Assembly: GCF_010015445.1 (NCBI RefSeq)
Contig: NC_053127.1
Span: forward strand, 11,133,776-11,197,775
Direction of reading: 5' to 3'
DNA from: Perca fluviatilis
Lineage: Eukaryota; Chordata; Actinopteri; Perciformes; Percidae
Length of the DNA stretch: 64,000 nt
Shown piece by piece: positions 13,154 through 25,776 of this stretch. Position 1 is the stretch's first letter; the number at the start of each line of letters is the position of its first letter. The position numbers and the translations under genes were made by a program. The notes under the pieces were generated by a model. It saw only the letters and a list, made by a program, of their open reading frames with translations, searched no databases and was not told the origin of the DNA.

Positions 13154-15357
13154 CCCTTAAATAGATGCGGTAGAAATGGAAAAAGAAGACATTAAGTTTG
13201 CTGCCCAGTGTGTTGATGTTGTGGTACATGATTTATGGGTTTTGTTAGAGTTTAACAATCACTGTTAACAGTCACGGTTTGCTGCTACTTGGTGCAAAAC
13301 TGCCCAGTGCAGCTTCAAAATAAAAAAGATTGCAGATCTATTTGCTCTGAAGAAGCAGGTTTTATCCAAAATGTCCTGGAAAATACTTGTTTAGTGTTCT
13401 GGTGTTGTCAGATTAGTTTTCCCATCAATTTGTGTCTCATTATACCTCAACCTGAACCAGTCCTTTTCCTTAACCACAACCACTCATCTCTATACACAAT
13501 CTCTATACTTAACCTAAGCCTGAAAGCCAACCAGAAATGGCAGTGCAATCAGATTTCAACTGAAAAAAAAACATAAGACCAGTGCTTGAAAAGTAGGACT
13601 AATGACTATTTTTTTTTTTTTTTACCCTGCTAAGGGGAAGGCCTAAGGATGTAAAGTGGTTGGCTAGTTTGTCTATGCAGCACTTTGGTCCAGTTGAAAA
13701 TATCTCAACAACTGCTTTGCCGATTTCCTTGAAAGTCTTTTATTGACCCTTTGACCTTTCTTCAGTTCAAAGGAAATCCAGCAGTGACACTGCCATGAAA
13801 TTTAAAAAGCACATTCATGCTCCTCAGAGGATCCCTGTAGCTTTTTGCACAACAATAACACAACATAATCTAATAGGGATATTTATATCCAATTTGCTGA
13901 CCATATTCAGGCTCCCAAGAGAAAAAAATCTTTTTAATTTTAATGACATGTCCTTGCATCTGGCGCCACCAATACATTTTAGCCCCATTTTCATCATAGC
14001 CTGGTGATCATTTACTGTGTTGTTTTCACTTTGTTACTAAGTCTGACTTTGTGTTCATGTTAGCAGAGTTCTGTTTGGGCTGCCCAGTGGGGGCCAGGGT
14101 ATTGATACTGGCTTCGGCACATGGCAATGATGTCCCTATACTTGACCTACAAAGCTCTAATTTGTCAATCGTTTCTCTAACTGGGGAAACAGCAGTCGAT
14201 GAGCATAACATCAGACTAATTAAATCGCTAAAAAAATGTATATGTGGACAGCGATTCAGAAACCTGGAAAAAGGCGGAGTTTGTCTCTAAGAACAGAAAA
14301 AAATATCAGTATGCTTATTGTTCTGTCCAACAAGGTTATGAAGAAACCTTTACAATGTCTTTATACTGTTATAACATGTTGTCATTCTGATGCAGGTCTC
14401 TAGTAAAATGTGTTCTTTTGTGTGTCCTGTTGTGTATTTCCAGTGTAACTTAGCTACGATATTCTCCTTTAAAAGAATCTGTAAAGCGGCCCTTCGTTTT
14501 CTCTACTAATGGTAAATTAAGCAGATTTAATCGGCCAACATGTTTTGCAGGGATGATAATACTTTATTGTTAGATGAAGTCTGACATTTTTACAGCAGCT
14601 CCATTTGCAACATCAACAAAGACACAAATTTAAGACAAGAAACAAGGATACGTACATTTCACATTACAGTCTCCGAAGCCTATATATTAAAGTCGCTTTA
14701 ATGTACGTTTGATCTGGGAATAGGCTCTATATTTAATTTTAGGATTGACTGGTGCATGGGATAAAGGAACAAGGCATAGTTATTCCTGTCCTGAACTCCT
14801 TCAAAACATTAATATTTAATTTACTGTAACATTGCCTGCGTTTATCTCTGTATTCAGGGCAACAAAGGATTCTATTAAGCTGTTTGTGGAGGAGCTGCTT
14901 GTAACACTACTTTGCACTGCAGATGCATGAGCCATCTGGATGGCTGTGGGGTACAGCCCAGTAAGATGCAACAGAGTGGAGTCATTTTGTTTTACAGTGG
15001 AGTCATATTTCATTCTTGCTGTGCATCCTAATTTCTCTGACTTTTAGAAAAAGGTGATAAGTGTTGTTAATTTGTGTGGGTACTTCACAGCATTGAAAGC
15101 CAAAATTACCCATTTTCCTGCAAAGAATCGCAAATTACCTAAATCCTGGCAAAGAAAGGAATATAAATATAATAATTATTTGTACCCAGGTCTCTCTTTA
15201 GAAGGTGCAGAGTTACTCTGAGACCAATGTGGCCAATCCTTTCTTTTCCTTGATGTGAGAGTGATTACTACGTGTGAGAGCATCAACCGAATAGTTGTGG
15301 CAGTACTGTGCCAGGAAATATGTTGAATTGATAAAATGTTGAAATACTGAAAAACAT
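13154..15357. other. Non-coding stretch
   Basis: Positions 13678-13735 (cactttggtccag through ctcaacaactg) are a short minus-orientation piece of the dispersed repeat seen at 21483, 25312 and 48420. Nothing else is recognised. Confidence 0.45.
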
Positions 15358-15360
15358 CAG

Positions 15361-16694
15361 GGGCCTCATGTATAAACATTGCATACGCTGGTTTTCACGC
15401 ACACGGTCTGATGTATATAAATTAACTTGACGTGAGAATGTGCGGGCGTCCGCAAAGTCTTGGTTGGCTCTGTAACGTGGCAAATTTTAACTGAAAAGTG
15501 CCGAAACTCACCAAACATTACAAAATAAAGTTTCCACTTCAGTTACTGTCATACGTCTGTGACGTTGTCTATGAAAAAACATAATTATATCCAGTGATAC
15601 TCCATAAAAGTTTAATCATTTATGTGGATGCTTCGCATCTTTCACACTATTAACTGTTTAATTCGCAAGCTACTTAACTTCTGTTAAACATGAGGGTGTG
15701 AAATGAATGAAAAATCCACTTAGAAAATACTTTCAGTCATCCTCTGTATTTCCCACAGATGAAATATCTCACTCACTGTGCAACAAAAAGATCGGCACGT
15801 AAAAATGCAAGTGACTGTCTGGGAGTCTTTAATTGCTGAGGCTCAGACATCCATGGGGCACAGGAGGCGAGACGCACGGATCCATCTCCCCAGGAACAAA
15901 CGCAGTGTCGGGTGGGCAAACTCATGTGATGCGTAATTGATCCCGTGGAAGATGTGTAGGTTATCTAAGTGAACAAGGTGTAGCAAATGAACCCGACCCG
16001 GACCACCAAACACTGGGCCGAATGCAACAGCTTCACATTTATCTTGATTCTGCACGTATTTCTGTTACTGTATTTACTATTTCATCCATGCGTGGCGCAG
16101 CAGATCCGTGGAGACGCTTCCTTCACCTCCCTCTCCTCCATCTGAGTCGGCTCTCCCTCGCGCTGGAAACTGTTTCACTTAGTCAATGGCATTACATCAG
16201 TGGGTTCAAACTGCTTATTGTGCGTATTTTGGACTGACACGGACATGCATGTTGTTTGGTAACTGTGGCGCCGCCACTCTTCTCTTGATTTCCACTTTAG
16301 ACATTATACCTTTTTTAAATTTCTGCCATAGTTCAGTTTTATTGCTTATCCGAGATGACAAACCTTCAAACAGAACATTTTTACTTTGCCTCAATCTCTG
16401 CGATCAGCACCTCAGTCTCACAGTCGGTGAAGTATTTTTCATCTGCAGCGGGATTACCCGTTGTGATTGGACAAAGAATGACATCAAGGGCGCATTTATA
16501 GCCATTTCCATAATAATTTGTGGGAAGAGGTAAGTCGGGGTCGGTGGCTTGTTCACGTGCTCTCAATTTCACGTTGATTGTGTTGTATAAAGGAAAGGTG
16601 CGCAGGACCTGGAGTACGCCCGGTTTTATACAAGTTTTCAGGCGGATGCCATCTTCTGGTATGAAAGCTGTGCAATTTTTTGTACATGAGGCCC
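15361..16694. mobile_element. PIF/Harbinger-like DNA transposon, non-autonomous
   Basis: Termini are gggcctcatgtataaa and ttttttgtacatgaggccc, flanked by the 3-bp repeat CAG (15358-15360 and 16695-16697). Three-base duplications are the hallmark of PIF/Harbinger insertion. The 1334-bp body contains a short frame beginning MGHRRRDARIHLPRN near 15853 that is too short to assign. No DDE transposase motif was seen. Confidence 0.7.
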
Positions 16695-16697
16695 CAG

Positions 16698-17518
16698 GTG
16701 AAGCGCCAGAGAGACAAGAGGAGATACATCTTGTGATGTGATTGTTTCCCAGGAATGACAAGCGTTGAGAAAGTGTTAAAATGTCATCATTTGTTGTACA
16801 AAATATGTTGTTCCGTCTGCGTGTAATGATTTATGTGCTGAGGGAACTCTCTGCCTGTTATCACAGTCATTGCTTGAAGCTATTTTGAAGCCAACATATC
16901 GACCATTTTTATCTGGATTGAGGTATTGGAGTGACATCCAAAAGGGGGATGGGGTTTGCTGTGCAGTTCATTGATTACAAAATAGATCACAGAGTTTAAC
17001 ACTTATGAAAACCAGGCATGCTTGCATAGCTGCCAATTTGTTCATCTTTCAAACTGAAACCTGAAAATCTTGAAACCTATGGATTTCATATGACTTTCAC
17101 AGCCCTTGTGTATGCATCAACATTGACAGCTTCGTCACAAAAAACACCAGTGAGTTATATTTTGTCTCACGGTTTCACAAGGTCTTACTCTAAATCCTTT
17201 ACATATACCAAGTGTTGGCCAACAGATGTCTCCGTTTAGGGTTGTGTCTATATGATAATCCCAAGATATGGGAAAGTCTTGCGAGATGGTTGAGGTTAGG
17301 CATTGACCACGAATGGGTAAGGTTAGATGGTTAAGGTTAGGGTTAGGTCGTCCAACAGCAAGTCTGGTGAGAGTTGTTGCAAATCTAAGGTTACCATCTA
17401 AACACAACCTCCATTGTTTATAATGCTTTAATGAACGGCACATGGTTTAGTCCTTTGGAAAGCCCCGTTTCCTCCATTACTACCTCTTAATCCATGAACA
17501 TATACAGTAGTAAAACGT
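16698..17518. other. Non-coding stretch with ggtta-rich segment
   Basis: 17290-17350 is rich in aaggttaggg-type runs resembling degenerate telomere-like sequence, which is common in teleost repeats. No exon is recognised. Confidence 0.45.
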
Positions 17519-17760
17519 AGGGCCCTATTTTAACGATCTCAGACGCAAGTATCAAACGTGAAACGCAAGTAGCTTTGTGGGCGGATCTTGGGCGCTGTTG
17601 CTATTATAACGGCGGGATAAATGAGTCTTGCGCCCGACACAAATCTAAAATGGGTTGGTCTGAAGTAGCTAGGTGTGGTTTGGCAGTAACGTGAAAATAA
17701 CCAATCAGAGCGTCATCTCTCATTCCCTTTAAGAGCAGGCTTTTGTTGTTTTACAAATTT
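17519..17760. mobile_element. Truncated Harbinger-type repeat, left end
   Basis: Starts tagggccctattttaacgat, a terminus I recognise from a common teleost DNA transposon family, followed by acgcaagt repeats and gcgcccgacac. No matching inverted terminus was found to the right, so the right boundary is approximate. Confidence 0.5.
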
Positions 17761-18185
17761 GATCTCCAAAAGAGCGTTGAGAGGGCTATGGAAGGGAGGA
17801 AACAGCCTCTGGCCTCCACCACAGCCGAGAGTTAGCAGGGGAGAAAAGGGGCTTAATTTGCGCATTCACACATTTGTGCTTGATGTGGCAGAACAGCCAA
17901 GCAGCTTGTTGCACATGTCAGAGTGCTTTTTATAGTAATGGTCCGCGCTCTCAGCCATAATAGTGTTAAAAGAGCTGATGAAGGAGACACAGCTGAAAGG
18001 GACAGGAGTTTTTTCTGAGTGAAGACTGCTGTCAAAGTGGCCTCCACAATGCTCAGTTAAGAGGAGCTGTTAGCTCCATTACTTCCCTTCAGGCAAAACT
18101 GAGGCAATTCCCACTGAGTGAGGCTGACCGGGCAGTCACCACCCAGCTGAGAGCCAAGTAGCGATGCTGTGTACATTGTACCTCT

Positions 18186-18187
<2 letters not shown>

Positions 18188-18269
<82 letters not shown>
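18188..18269. repeat. (CA)n microsatellite
   Basis: About 80 bases of pure ca dinucleotide, one of the longest simple repeats in the window. It yields spurious Cys-Val open frames on the minus strand. Confidence 0.98.
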
Positions 18270-18272
<3 letters not shown>

Positions 18273-18339
18273 AACTTGGTATTTCTCTTTTGCAAAAACA
18301 TAAACAGTACGTTCAGTGATGTTCAACGTTAAATGATTC

Positions 18340-18670
18340 AATGCAACTTTAAAGTTTCTGATGGCAGCTGAGAAGAGTTTTCTTTCAGGCTTTGAATATT
18401 AATCAACAGGCTTGCTGCCTAGAGCCAGTTGTAACACAAGCATCAACACTTCAAGAAATAATCAGCACACCCTGTAAACTCCACCACAATTAATTTTTTT
18501 GGGCACGCTCAGGTGGAATGGAAGTGCAATTAGGATGCCATTAGCTCTAAAGAGCCCAAAGTCAAATTGCATAAATTGAGTGCAAAGTAATGCATTTTGC
18601 AAAACTAGGTTAAATGCCTTTTGATTTTCTCACATTAGCGTGCAGAAAATGAATGGAAATGGATAATAGA
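18340..18670. other. Candidate conserved non-coding element
   Basis: Unique-looking sequence with clustered homeodomain-type cores (atattaatcaac, cacaattaat, gtgcaattagg, gcataaatt) and an octamer-like aatgcatt. There is no coding frame and no repeat signature. This is a compositional judgement only. Confidence 0.25.
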
Positions 18671-21182
18671 TTAATCAAGTTAGGGATCACCGATTGCACG
18701 TGTACAATTTTCGTTTTTTTTCAGTACTTTCACTTGAACTTACTTTTACAAATTGTAGTTTTTTCCCCCTTAATCTAACATATAGTATATACCAGCTAGT
18801 GGTTTCAATTTAAAATATGGCTTATGATACTTGCATTTCCTAGGCTTCAGCTTATCTTAAAGCTGCAGTAATTGTTTCGTTAGGCAACTAGGACAGAGAA
18901 AGTCTAAAATAAGCTGTCAGACAAACAAGCCTGACATATTAGCACTTAATGAAGTTGTTACGGTGTAACATGTAAGCGAAGAAATTGCCAGTTTACACAT
19001 CCAGGAAACACAGAGCAACATTAACACTCATTGAGTGTCTGGGTTATGGCACATGTAAGTCCAATATTTACTCCTCTTTTTAGCTCTGTTTAAGTCTCCA
19101 TGACTTCTAACAAAACTATCTTTATCTTGCTCACTCTACTCTTTTCACTAGTCACTAAACCTCTAGCCTGAGCACTGGGAGGTTCTGATCCTCATCCCAA
19201 CTACATCACACCCAACACTCCACTAGGCCTACTGTATATATCTGGAGGTCACAATCCTATGAAGCTAAAAGGAAACATACTCCAAAATTTGCAGAAATGC
19301 TACCATCCACACCTCAGCTGGGCCTTGCTGATCTGCTCGTGAATATCAGAAACCTGTAACGGGACGAGGCCCAGTCCACTGCACACATAAAATATGCATA
19401 ACAAATTGCCAAGAGGGAGTTTATATACCTACATTATAAGCTACTGTAGACAAAATAATGAGCACATTACATTTTTAATTAGAGAAAAGTGTATTTTCTT
19501 TTACTATTGAATAGGGCTGGGTATCGTTAAATCCCACCGTACGCACTATATTACTGTAGTCGACAGGACAAATTGTGTCATGGGACAAAAGTGTTAATTT
19601 GTCTGCTTATGCAGTGCTTGAATGAACAATTAGATTGCATGCTTTGCTTCAGCATCCCATTATGTGTCTCTCATTAGAGTGGAAAATCCTCATGGGGAAT
19701 GGGAGGTTCTGTAAAAGATGTCATTTGTTTTAGCCTTTGATGTCTAATAAGAGAAAAAGTGGGGGTTTTGACCTAAGCTGTCATAAGATTGTTGAATTGT
19801 TGAACACAAAGATATCTGCGCACTTTACAGTGTAATCTGTTTTTGACATCAATGGTTATTGTGCAAAATATTATAGAAACTTTCCTGCTCGCCACCACAG
19901 CTTCCACCTATAGAGGAAATTATAAGATTGACTGCACACATTTGCATGTTAATGAAAAATAAAACTTACCAAACACTATAACATCTTAATGTTTTTAGAT
20001 AGAGTTAGAACTACGTGTGTGTTCTGTGAAGACGAAATACTTTGACATGGTAACATTTACTTTTAAGTCATTAAATGACAACACCAGAGCAGCCGGTTAT
20101 GTTTAATATATCTCAATTATGGCAGCACATTAGGTACCTCTGGTTTAATTGTGTAACAGCGGTGGTATGATCAAAAGTCCCTTTCAGATAAACTGGCAAC
20201 TGAAGAAGATCCGACCGGTATAAATGTACACATTTGTGAAAAAAAGCAGAGGATGGGATGTTTTTTGATCATGCACAACTAAACAAAACATGCAAGAATG
20301 AAATCCCCCTTTCAATACCATGATATAGTGCCACTCGGCCAGCCATGCCAAAACACTTATTTATGAACTTCAATATCCAATGGAAAATAATCTCGAAATG
20401 AAATAGCACAACGTGGTGTCAACATAAAACACAGTGCTTTCAAGCCGGAGAGCGGAGTTCACTTCGCAGCGAAAACAAAATACTTTCATTTAGGAAACGC
20501 TTGTTCGTTCCTTGGGAGTGTTTTAGGTTTTAATCCAAACCAGTCTTTATCCTAAACTTAACTGTCATTGCAGTATGACGCTCAAGTCTTTTGGCTGAAC
20601 TCCACTACCACGGCCCCTGAAAGGACCATAATCTGGTGGTGCCTGTACCCGGCTCGCAGTCACCTATTATGCTACGTTCTAAAGAGAGCAGACCCAGAAT
20701 CTGAAAGGGAATTCATTTAAGCTGAAGATTTATTTATCAGAAATCTACAAAGCATAATCTTTAGCCTCCACCCAGTGTTAGCAGCACACATCTAACCAGA
20801 GAGGTGGCAGATGAAAAAATACCTTGTGACTCAAAATACCATCTGAGTCATAGTTTATAGACCTTAATTCAAGTGGTTGCCATGATCACAAGCTGAATTA
20901 ACGTTCATATTTTCTACCCAAGTGATCAAATAGAATCTGTATTTATGCAAAAAAACAAAACAACCTTAGACACAAAAAATAAATCTTTTGTTTGTCTATG
21001 TGTCTAAATGACGTGACGTCACATCAAGACGTTTCCAGTATAATTACAAGGAGGTGAACTTGCAGCTCTACAGATTAGTGGAGCTGGCAGGAGCAGAGGT
21101 CAACCTCCTGTTAATTACTACAGCCAGTCATGTGTGAAATATTTGCGTCTGCATCGCTCACTCTCCAGGTTCTCCTCATTAG
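18671..21182. other. Non-coding stretch with repeat fragments
   Basis: 19059-19115 is a second copy of the gtccaatatt...agctctgtt repeat also at 4307. At 19512 about 20 bases (tagggctgggtatcgtt) look like a lone hAT-type terminus. A perfect CRE palindrome tgacgtca occurs near 21013. 20440-20660 may be a diverged repeat. No exon was recognised. Confidence 0.4.
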
Positions 21183-21232
21183 ATACACACACACACACAC
21201 ACACACACACCAACACACACACACACACACAC
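21183..21232. repeat. Interrupted (CA)n microsatellite
   Basis: About 50 bases of ca repeat with one caa interruption near 21211. Confidence 0.95.
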
Positions 21233-21482
21233 CAATAAAATATTCTGTGTATGCAGCCATGCTCATATGAATGTACATCACAATCTGGATGCACTGAAGT
21301 GTGTTGCCATGCCAGTGAACAGAATGTGATAATAACATACATAAAGGTAAAAGATGAAGGAAGGCTACAATCTCTGACAAGGTGGAAGTGTGTACAACTG
21401 TTTCTTTTTACTGTCGGATCACTGAACGATGCTGGTTAAAACTCAGAACACAAGCTGTGTCAACGCCCTGTGAAGCACCAAT

Positions 21483-21947
21483 GATGTTTGGGGGTTAGCT
21501 TTCTGTGGAGACTGTCCTCACCAGAAAGCAACACCATTGGTCAAGTGGTCAAAGAAGTAAAACCGTCAGGCTCTATCAAAATGTCATGGCAATCCATCCA
21601 ATAGTTGTTAAGATATTTCAGTCTGGACCAAAGTGTTGAACCGACCTATTAGCGACTTTTAGCGTGGATAGAAAGTATCTTCCGCAAGAGTATGTAAGGC
21701 TTGTTCTTTGTCTTTTTGCATGCACACAGTACACACTTTGGCACTGAAATACAAGCTGAACTAGTGTAGATTATTCCCAGGACACTCCCAAGGGGCACAC
21801 ATGTATTAAAGCTGAGGCAGTTGGAGCACAGGTCATTGTAATACATGGGAGGTCTGTCTTCAAGGCCAAATGCTCCTCTGAATCGCTGCATGTTGGGTGT
21901 GGGATGGAAAATAATTCAGAGGGGATGAATACATGTTCAACAGCACA
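21483..21947. repeat. 465-bp direct repeat, copy A
   Basis: Aligns without gaps to 25312-25776 at a constant offset of 3829 bp, with about five substitutions (near 99% identity). The segment includes the teleost motif gatatttcagtctggaccaa, so it belongs to a dispersed family of which short pieces occur at 13678 (inverted) and 48420. Its ends show no inverted repeats or obvious TSD. Confidence 0.9.
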
Positions 21948-22879
21948 AATGCCCAGTCCTTATGTGTGAGAATTATGCCCCTTTGTTTATATCATGTGTA
22001 ACAAAGCTATATCTCTCTGTGAAGACTTGTTCAATCTCTGTCTCTCTTATCTGGCTCAAATTGCTTTTCTGTTGTTTTGATAAAGCTCAGAGCTGGCCCC
22101 ATCATTACTCCACATGGATTTTATCTGCTGGCTAGTTAAGAAAAAGGTCAGCTGATTATGGATTTTGATGAAGGCTGATAATATAAATGATTAGGAGAGG
22201 GACTGTATCCTGAAAATCATGTTATAATAAATCAGACAAGTGCAAAGTAATCTCACTTTGATTGGGAACCGAATCCATCTTCACCCGGGATCCCTCATCA
22301 AAATGCATCCGTTGATTTTACACACAGATTGAATACTTGAAATGAAAGCATGTGAAAAAACCAGAAGACCTTTATTTTATAACCTGCATATTAATTGGCT
22401 TGCAATTATGAATTATTGTTATTTCTAGACGTTTCCAAAATGTTATGTTTCCATAAACATAAACAATGTCCTTCCAGTGACCATGGCTGCCAGAATACAG
22501 AATACGTAGTTACTGTACGTAATTACCCACATCACCTGTACTTACTATTCAGGCTCTTACAAATTATAGTCGTCTTTATTTATTAAATCAATGTCTAGCC
22601 CCTCCCCCCAAGCCCTGTAAATTAACTTAACAAGCGTCCAAATCTTTGTGTGGGAGGAGCGGACTGCTGTGAGTGTATGAAAAGATGAGTGAGATCAGTG
22701 CAGCACCAGAGGGCACAGGGAAGATAGTTGAGGAATTTGCACAAACTAAAGTCTAAAATAAGCTCAACAGAGAATTACTGATATATTTGCCTGTGGTAAA
22801 ATAGCAGATATTCCTTAATGGATGGCAGTAATGCCATTTTACAAAATATTTGCACATACTGTCTACTGTCTACTTTGGT
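21948..22879. other. Non-coding stretch, possible conserved element
   Basis: 22080-22300 is unique-looking, with repeated gattatgg, gctgataat and aatgattagg cores, and could be a regulatory element. No exon is recognised. Confidence 0.3.
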
Positions 22880-23343
22880 TTACCCAAAACTTCCTCAAAT
22901 TAAACAGTGATAAAACCAAGGTTCTACTCATTGGCACCAAATCCACTTTATCCAAAACCGACAGTTTTTCTCTCACTATTGATGACTCCTCCGTTTCACC
23001 ATCCCCCCAGGTTAAGAGACTGGGTGTCATTCTTGACAACACACTATCCTTTCAACCCCACATCAATAACATTACCCGGTCTGCCTACTTCCACCTACGA
23101 AACATCAATCGCCTCCGCCCCTCCCTTACCACCCATACTGCCGCCATCCTTGTCCACAGTCTCGTCACTTCCAGTCTGGATTACTGTAACTCTCTCCTCT
23201 TCGGCCTCCCTCACAAATCCCTCCATAAACTTCAACTGGTCCAGAATTCAGCTGACCGCATCATAACTCAAACCCCCTCCATCCACCACATCACGCCTGT
23301 CCTCCAACAGCTCCACTGGCTCCCAGTCCAGTTCCGTATCCAA
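22880..23343 (+). mobile_element. L2-clade LINE fragment, end of reverse transcriptase
   Basis: One open frame carries [19 protein letters not shown], then [46 protein letters not shown] and [11 protein letters not shown]. This is the thumb and C-terminal end of an L2/CR1-type reverse transcriptase. It is 5'-truncated after the catalytic motif and is cut at its 3' side by the hAT relic starting at 23344. It is intact enough to look fairly young. Confidence 0.85.
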
Positions 23344-23531
23344 TAGGGCTGGGACGATTCGTCGACATAGTCGACGTCATCGATTACATAAATGCATTCA
23401 CACATAATTTGCGTCGACGCGTCACTAAATAAAATAAATAAATAAAACTTGCATGCAAAGTAATTAATGTAATGCGGAGCTACTGTTAGATACGCGGGTT
23501 CTAGGGACACCTGATTTGTAGCCCCGCCTTA

Positions 23532-24801
23532 CAGTGGGTACGGAAAGTATTCAGACCCCTTTAAATTTTTCACTTTGTTTCATTGCAGCCATTTGCTAAA
23601 ATCAAAAAAGTTCATTTTATTTCTCACTAATGTACACTCAGCACCCCATCTTGACAGAAAAAAACAGAAATGTAGAAATCTTTGCAAATTTATAAAAAAA
23701 AACTGAAATATCACATGGTCATAAGTATTCAGACCCTTTGCTGTGACACTCATATTTAACTCACATGCTGTCCATTTCTTCTGATCCTCCTTGAGATGGT
23801 TCTACTCCTTCATTGGAGTCCTGCTGTGTTTAATTAAACTGATTGGACTTGATTAGGAAAGGCACACACCTGTCTATATAAGACCTTACAGCTCACAGTG
23901 CATGTCAGAGCAAATGAGAATCATGAGGTCAAAGGAACTGCCCCAGGAGCTCAGAGACAGAATTGTGGCAAAAGCACAGATCTGGCCAAGGTTACAAAAG
24001 AATTTCTGCAGCACTCAAGGTTTCTAAGAGCACAGTGGCCTCCATAATCCTTAAATGGAAGAAGTTTGGGACGACCAGAACTCTTCCTAGACCTGGCCGT
24101 CCAGCCAAACTGAGCAATCGTGGGAGAAGAGCCTTGGTGAGAGAGGTAAAGAAGAACCCAAAGATCACTGTGGCTGAGCTCCAGAGATGCAGTAGGGAGA
24201 GTCAACTATCACTGCAGCCCTCCACCAGTCGGGGCTTTATGGCAGAGTGGCCCGACGGAAGCCTCTCCTCAGTACAAGACATATGAAAGCCTGCATAGAG
24301 TTTGCCAAAAAACACATGAAGGACTCCCAGACTATGAGAAATAAGATTCTCTGGTCTGATGAGCCCAAGATTGAACTTTTTGGCGTTAATTCTAAGCGGT
24401 ATGTGTGGAGAAAACCAGGCAATGCTCATCACCTGCCCAATACAATCCCAACAGTGAAACATGGTGGTGGCAGCATCATGCTATGGGAGTGTTTTTCAGC
24501 TGCAGGGACAGGACGACTGGTTGCAATTGAAGGAAAGATGAATGCGGCTGTACTAGCTCAAAAGGGTGCTTCTTCTCAATACTGAGCTAAGGGTCCGAAT
24601 ACTTATGACCATGCGATATTTCAGTTTTTCTTTTTTTAATAAATTTGCAAAACTTTCTTCATTTGTTTTTTTCCTGTCAAGATGGGGTGCTGAGTGTACA
24701 TTAATGAGAAATAAAATTAACTTTTTTGATTTTAGCAAATGGCTGCAATGAAACAAAGAGTGAAAAATGTAAAGGGGTCTGAATACTTTCCGTACCCACT
24801 G
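23532..24801 (+). mobile_element. Tc1-like transposon, internally deleted
   Basis: The element is bounded by TA (23530-23531 and 24802-24803), with terminal repeats of roughly 200 bp beginning cagtgggtacggaaagtatt and containing the inner repeat cataagtattcagaccc. At 1270 bp it is shorter than the roughly 1.6 kb typical of full Tc1 elements. The transposase is broken by frameshifts and lacks its central and distal catalytic part. It inserted into the hAT relic. Confidence 0.92.
23963..24585 (+). pseudogene. Tc1 transposase, frameshifted and missing two catalytic residues
   Basis: The first frame (23963-24286) holds the paired-like DNA-binding region: HRSGQGYKRISAALKVSKST and the GRP-box-like RPGRPAKLSNRGRRALVREV. 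The second frame (24247-24585) starts the DDE domain with [12 protein letters not shown], where Asp is the first catalytic residue, and [19 protein letters not shown]. It then jumps from KMNAA straight to QKGASSQY, the extreme C-terminus. The segment with the second Asp and the final acidic residue is deleted. An upstream frame at 23919 (MRSKELPQELRDRIV-like) is joined only by another frameshift. Confidence 0.9.
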
Positions 24802-24941
24802 TAGCTCTGAAGCTAGCCGAGCTCCTCCGCCCGTTCTCTTAATACATCCATGCCTCCGCCTCATGCTCCGCCTACATGCAGTTTTTTGTCAGGTCGACGG
24901 TCCAGTGAGTGAGTTAGAGATAGCAGTACGAAAGGACGAGT

Positions 24942-25233
24942 ATGGCGAGTGGTGGCGACCCACAAGAGTTCCCCGCCGGCCTGTTTAAGATCGCAAGTTT
25001 GGCAAAACTTCGAGACTGTATGGCTGCAGTCTGGAGCCTCCCGTGTCATGTCTTCTCGTCTCATGCCGTCTCATGCCGTGCCCGCCTCGAAAACTTCAGT
25101 CTTCAGGTCAGTTCCAGTAGTAGGCTACAGACGAGAGAGTGGTGGATAAGACGAGGACTGTGTGTCGGCGTTGTTCAGCAGTTGTTGGGTATGTGAGTGG
25201 AAATACATCTAACATGCTAACGCATATCCAACG
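24942..25233 (+). pseudogene. hAT transposase 5' exon with BED zinc finger
   Basis: The frame starts at ATG 24942 (MASGGDPQEFPAG). After a frameshift it gives SQVWQNF, and at 25151-25233 a clear distal BED finger: VCRRCSAVVGYVSGNTSNML followed by THIQRHH. The CxxC and the terminal His pair are intact. The remainder of the transposase is absent, replaced by the 465-bp repeat copy. It is non-functional. Confidence 0.8.
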
Positions 25234-25311
25234 CCATCACCTAGATGTACCAATCACTGGAATGAGACAAAAAAAACAACCGTGAAGTGTCCCAGTGATT
25301 CAGTGGATGTG

Positions 25312-25776
25312 GATGTTTGGGGGTTAGCTTTCTGTGGAGACTGTCCTCACCAGAAAGCAACACCATTGGTCAAGTGGTCAAAGAAGTAAAACCGTCAGTC
25401 TCTATCAAAATGTCATGGCAATCCATCCAATAGTTGTTAAGATATTTCAGTCTGGACCAAAGTGTTGAACCGACCTATTAGCGACTTTTAGCGTGGATAG
25501 AAAGTATCTTCCGCAAGAGTATGTAAGGCTTGTTCTTTGTCTTTTTGCATGCACACAGTACACACTTTGGCACTGAAATACAAGCTGAACTAGTGTAGAT
25601 TATTCCCAGGACACTCCCAAGGGGCACACATGTATTAAAGCTGAGGCAGTTGGAGCACAGGTCATTGTAATACATGGGAGGTCTGTCTTCAAGGCCAAAT
25701 GTTCCTCTGAATCTCTGCATGTTGGATGTGGGATGGAAAATAATTCGGAGGGGATGAATACATGTTCAACAGCACA
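25312..25776. repeat. 465-bp direct repeat, copy B
   Basis: Near-identical, gap-free copy of 21483-21947. It sits inside the hAT relic, so copy B arose after that element inserted, either by insertion of the repeat or by local duplication or gene conversion from copy A. Confidence 0.9.

Noticed and set aside
16381..16761. 126-codon minus-strand open frame
   Set aside because: Overlaps the right terminus of the Harbinger-like element and crosses its TSD, so it cannot be a single conserved gene.
18057..18341. Cys-Val-rich minus-strand frames
   Set aside because: Direct translation of the (CA)n microsatellite.
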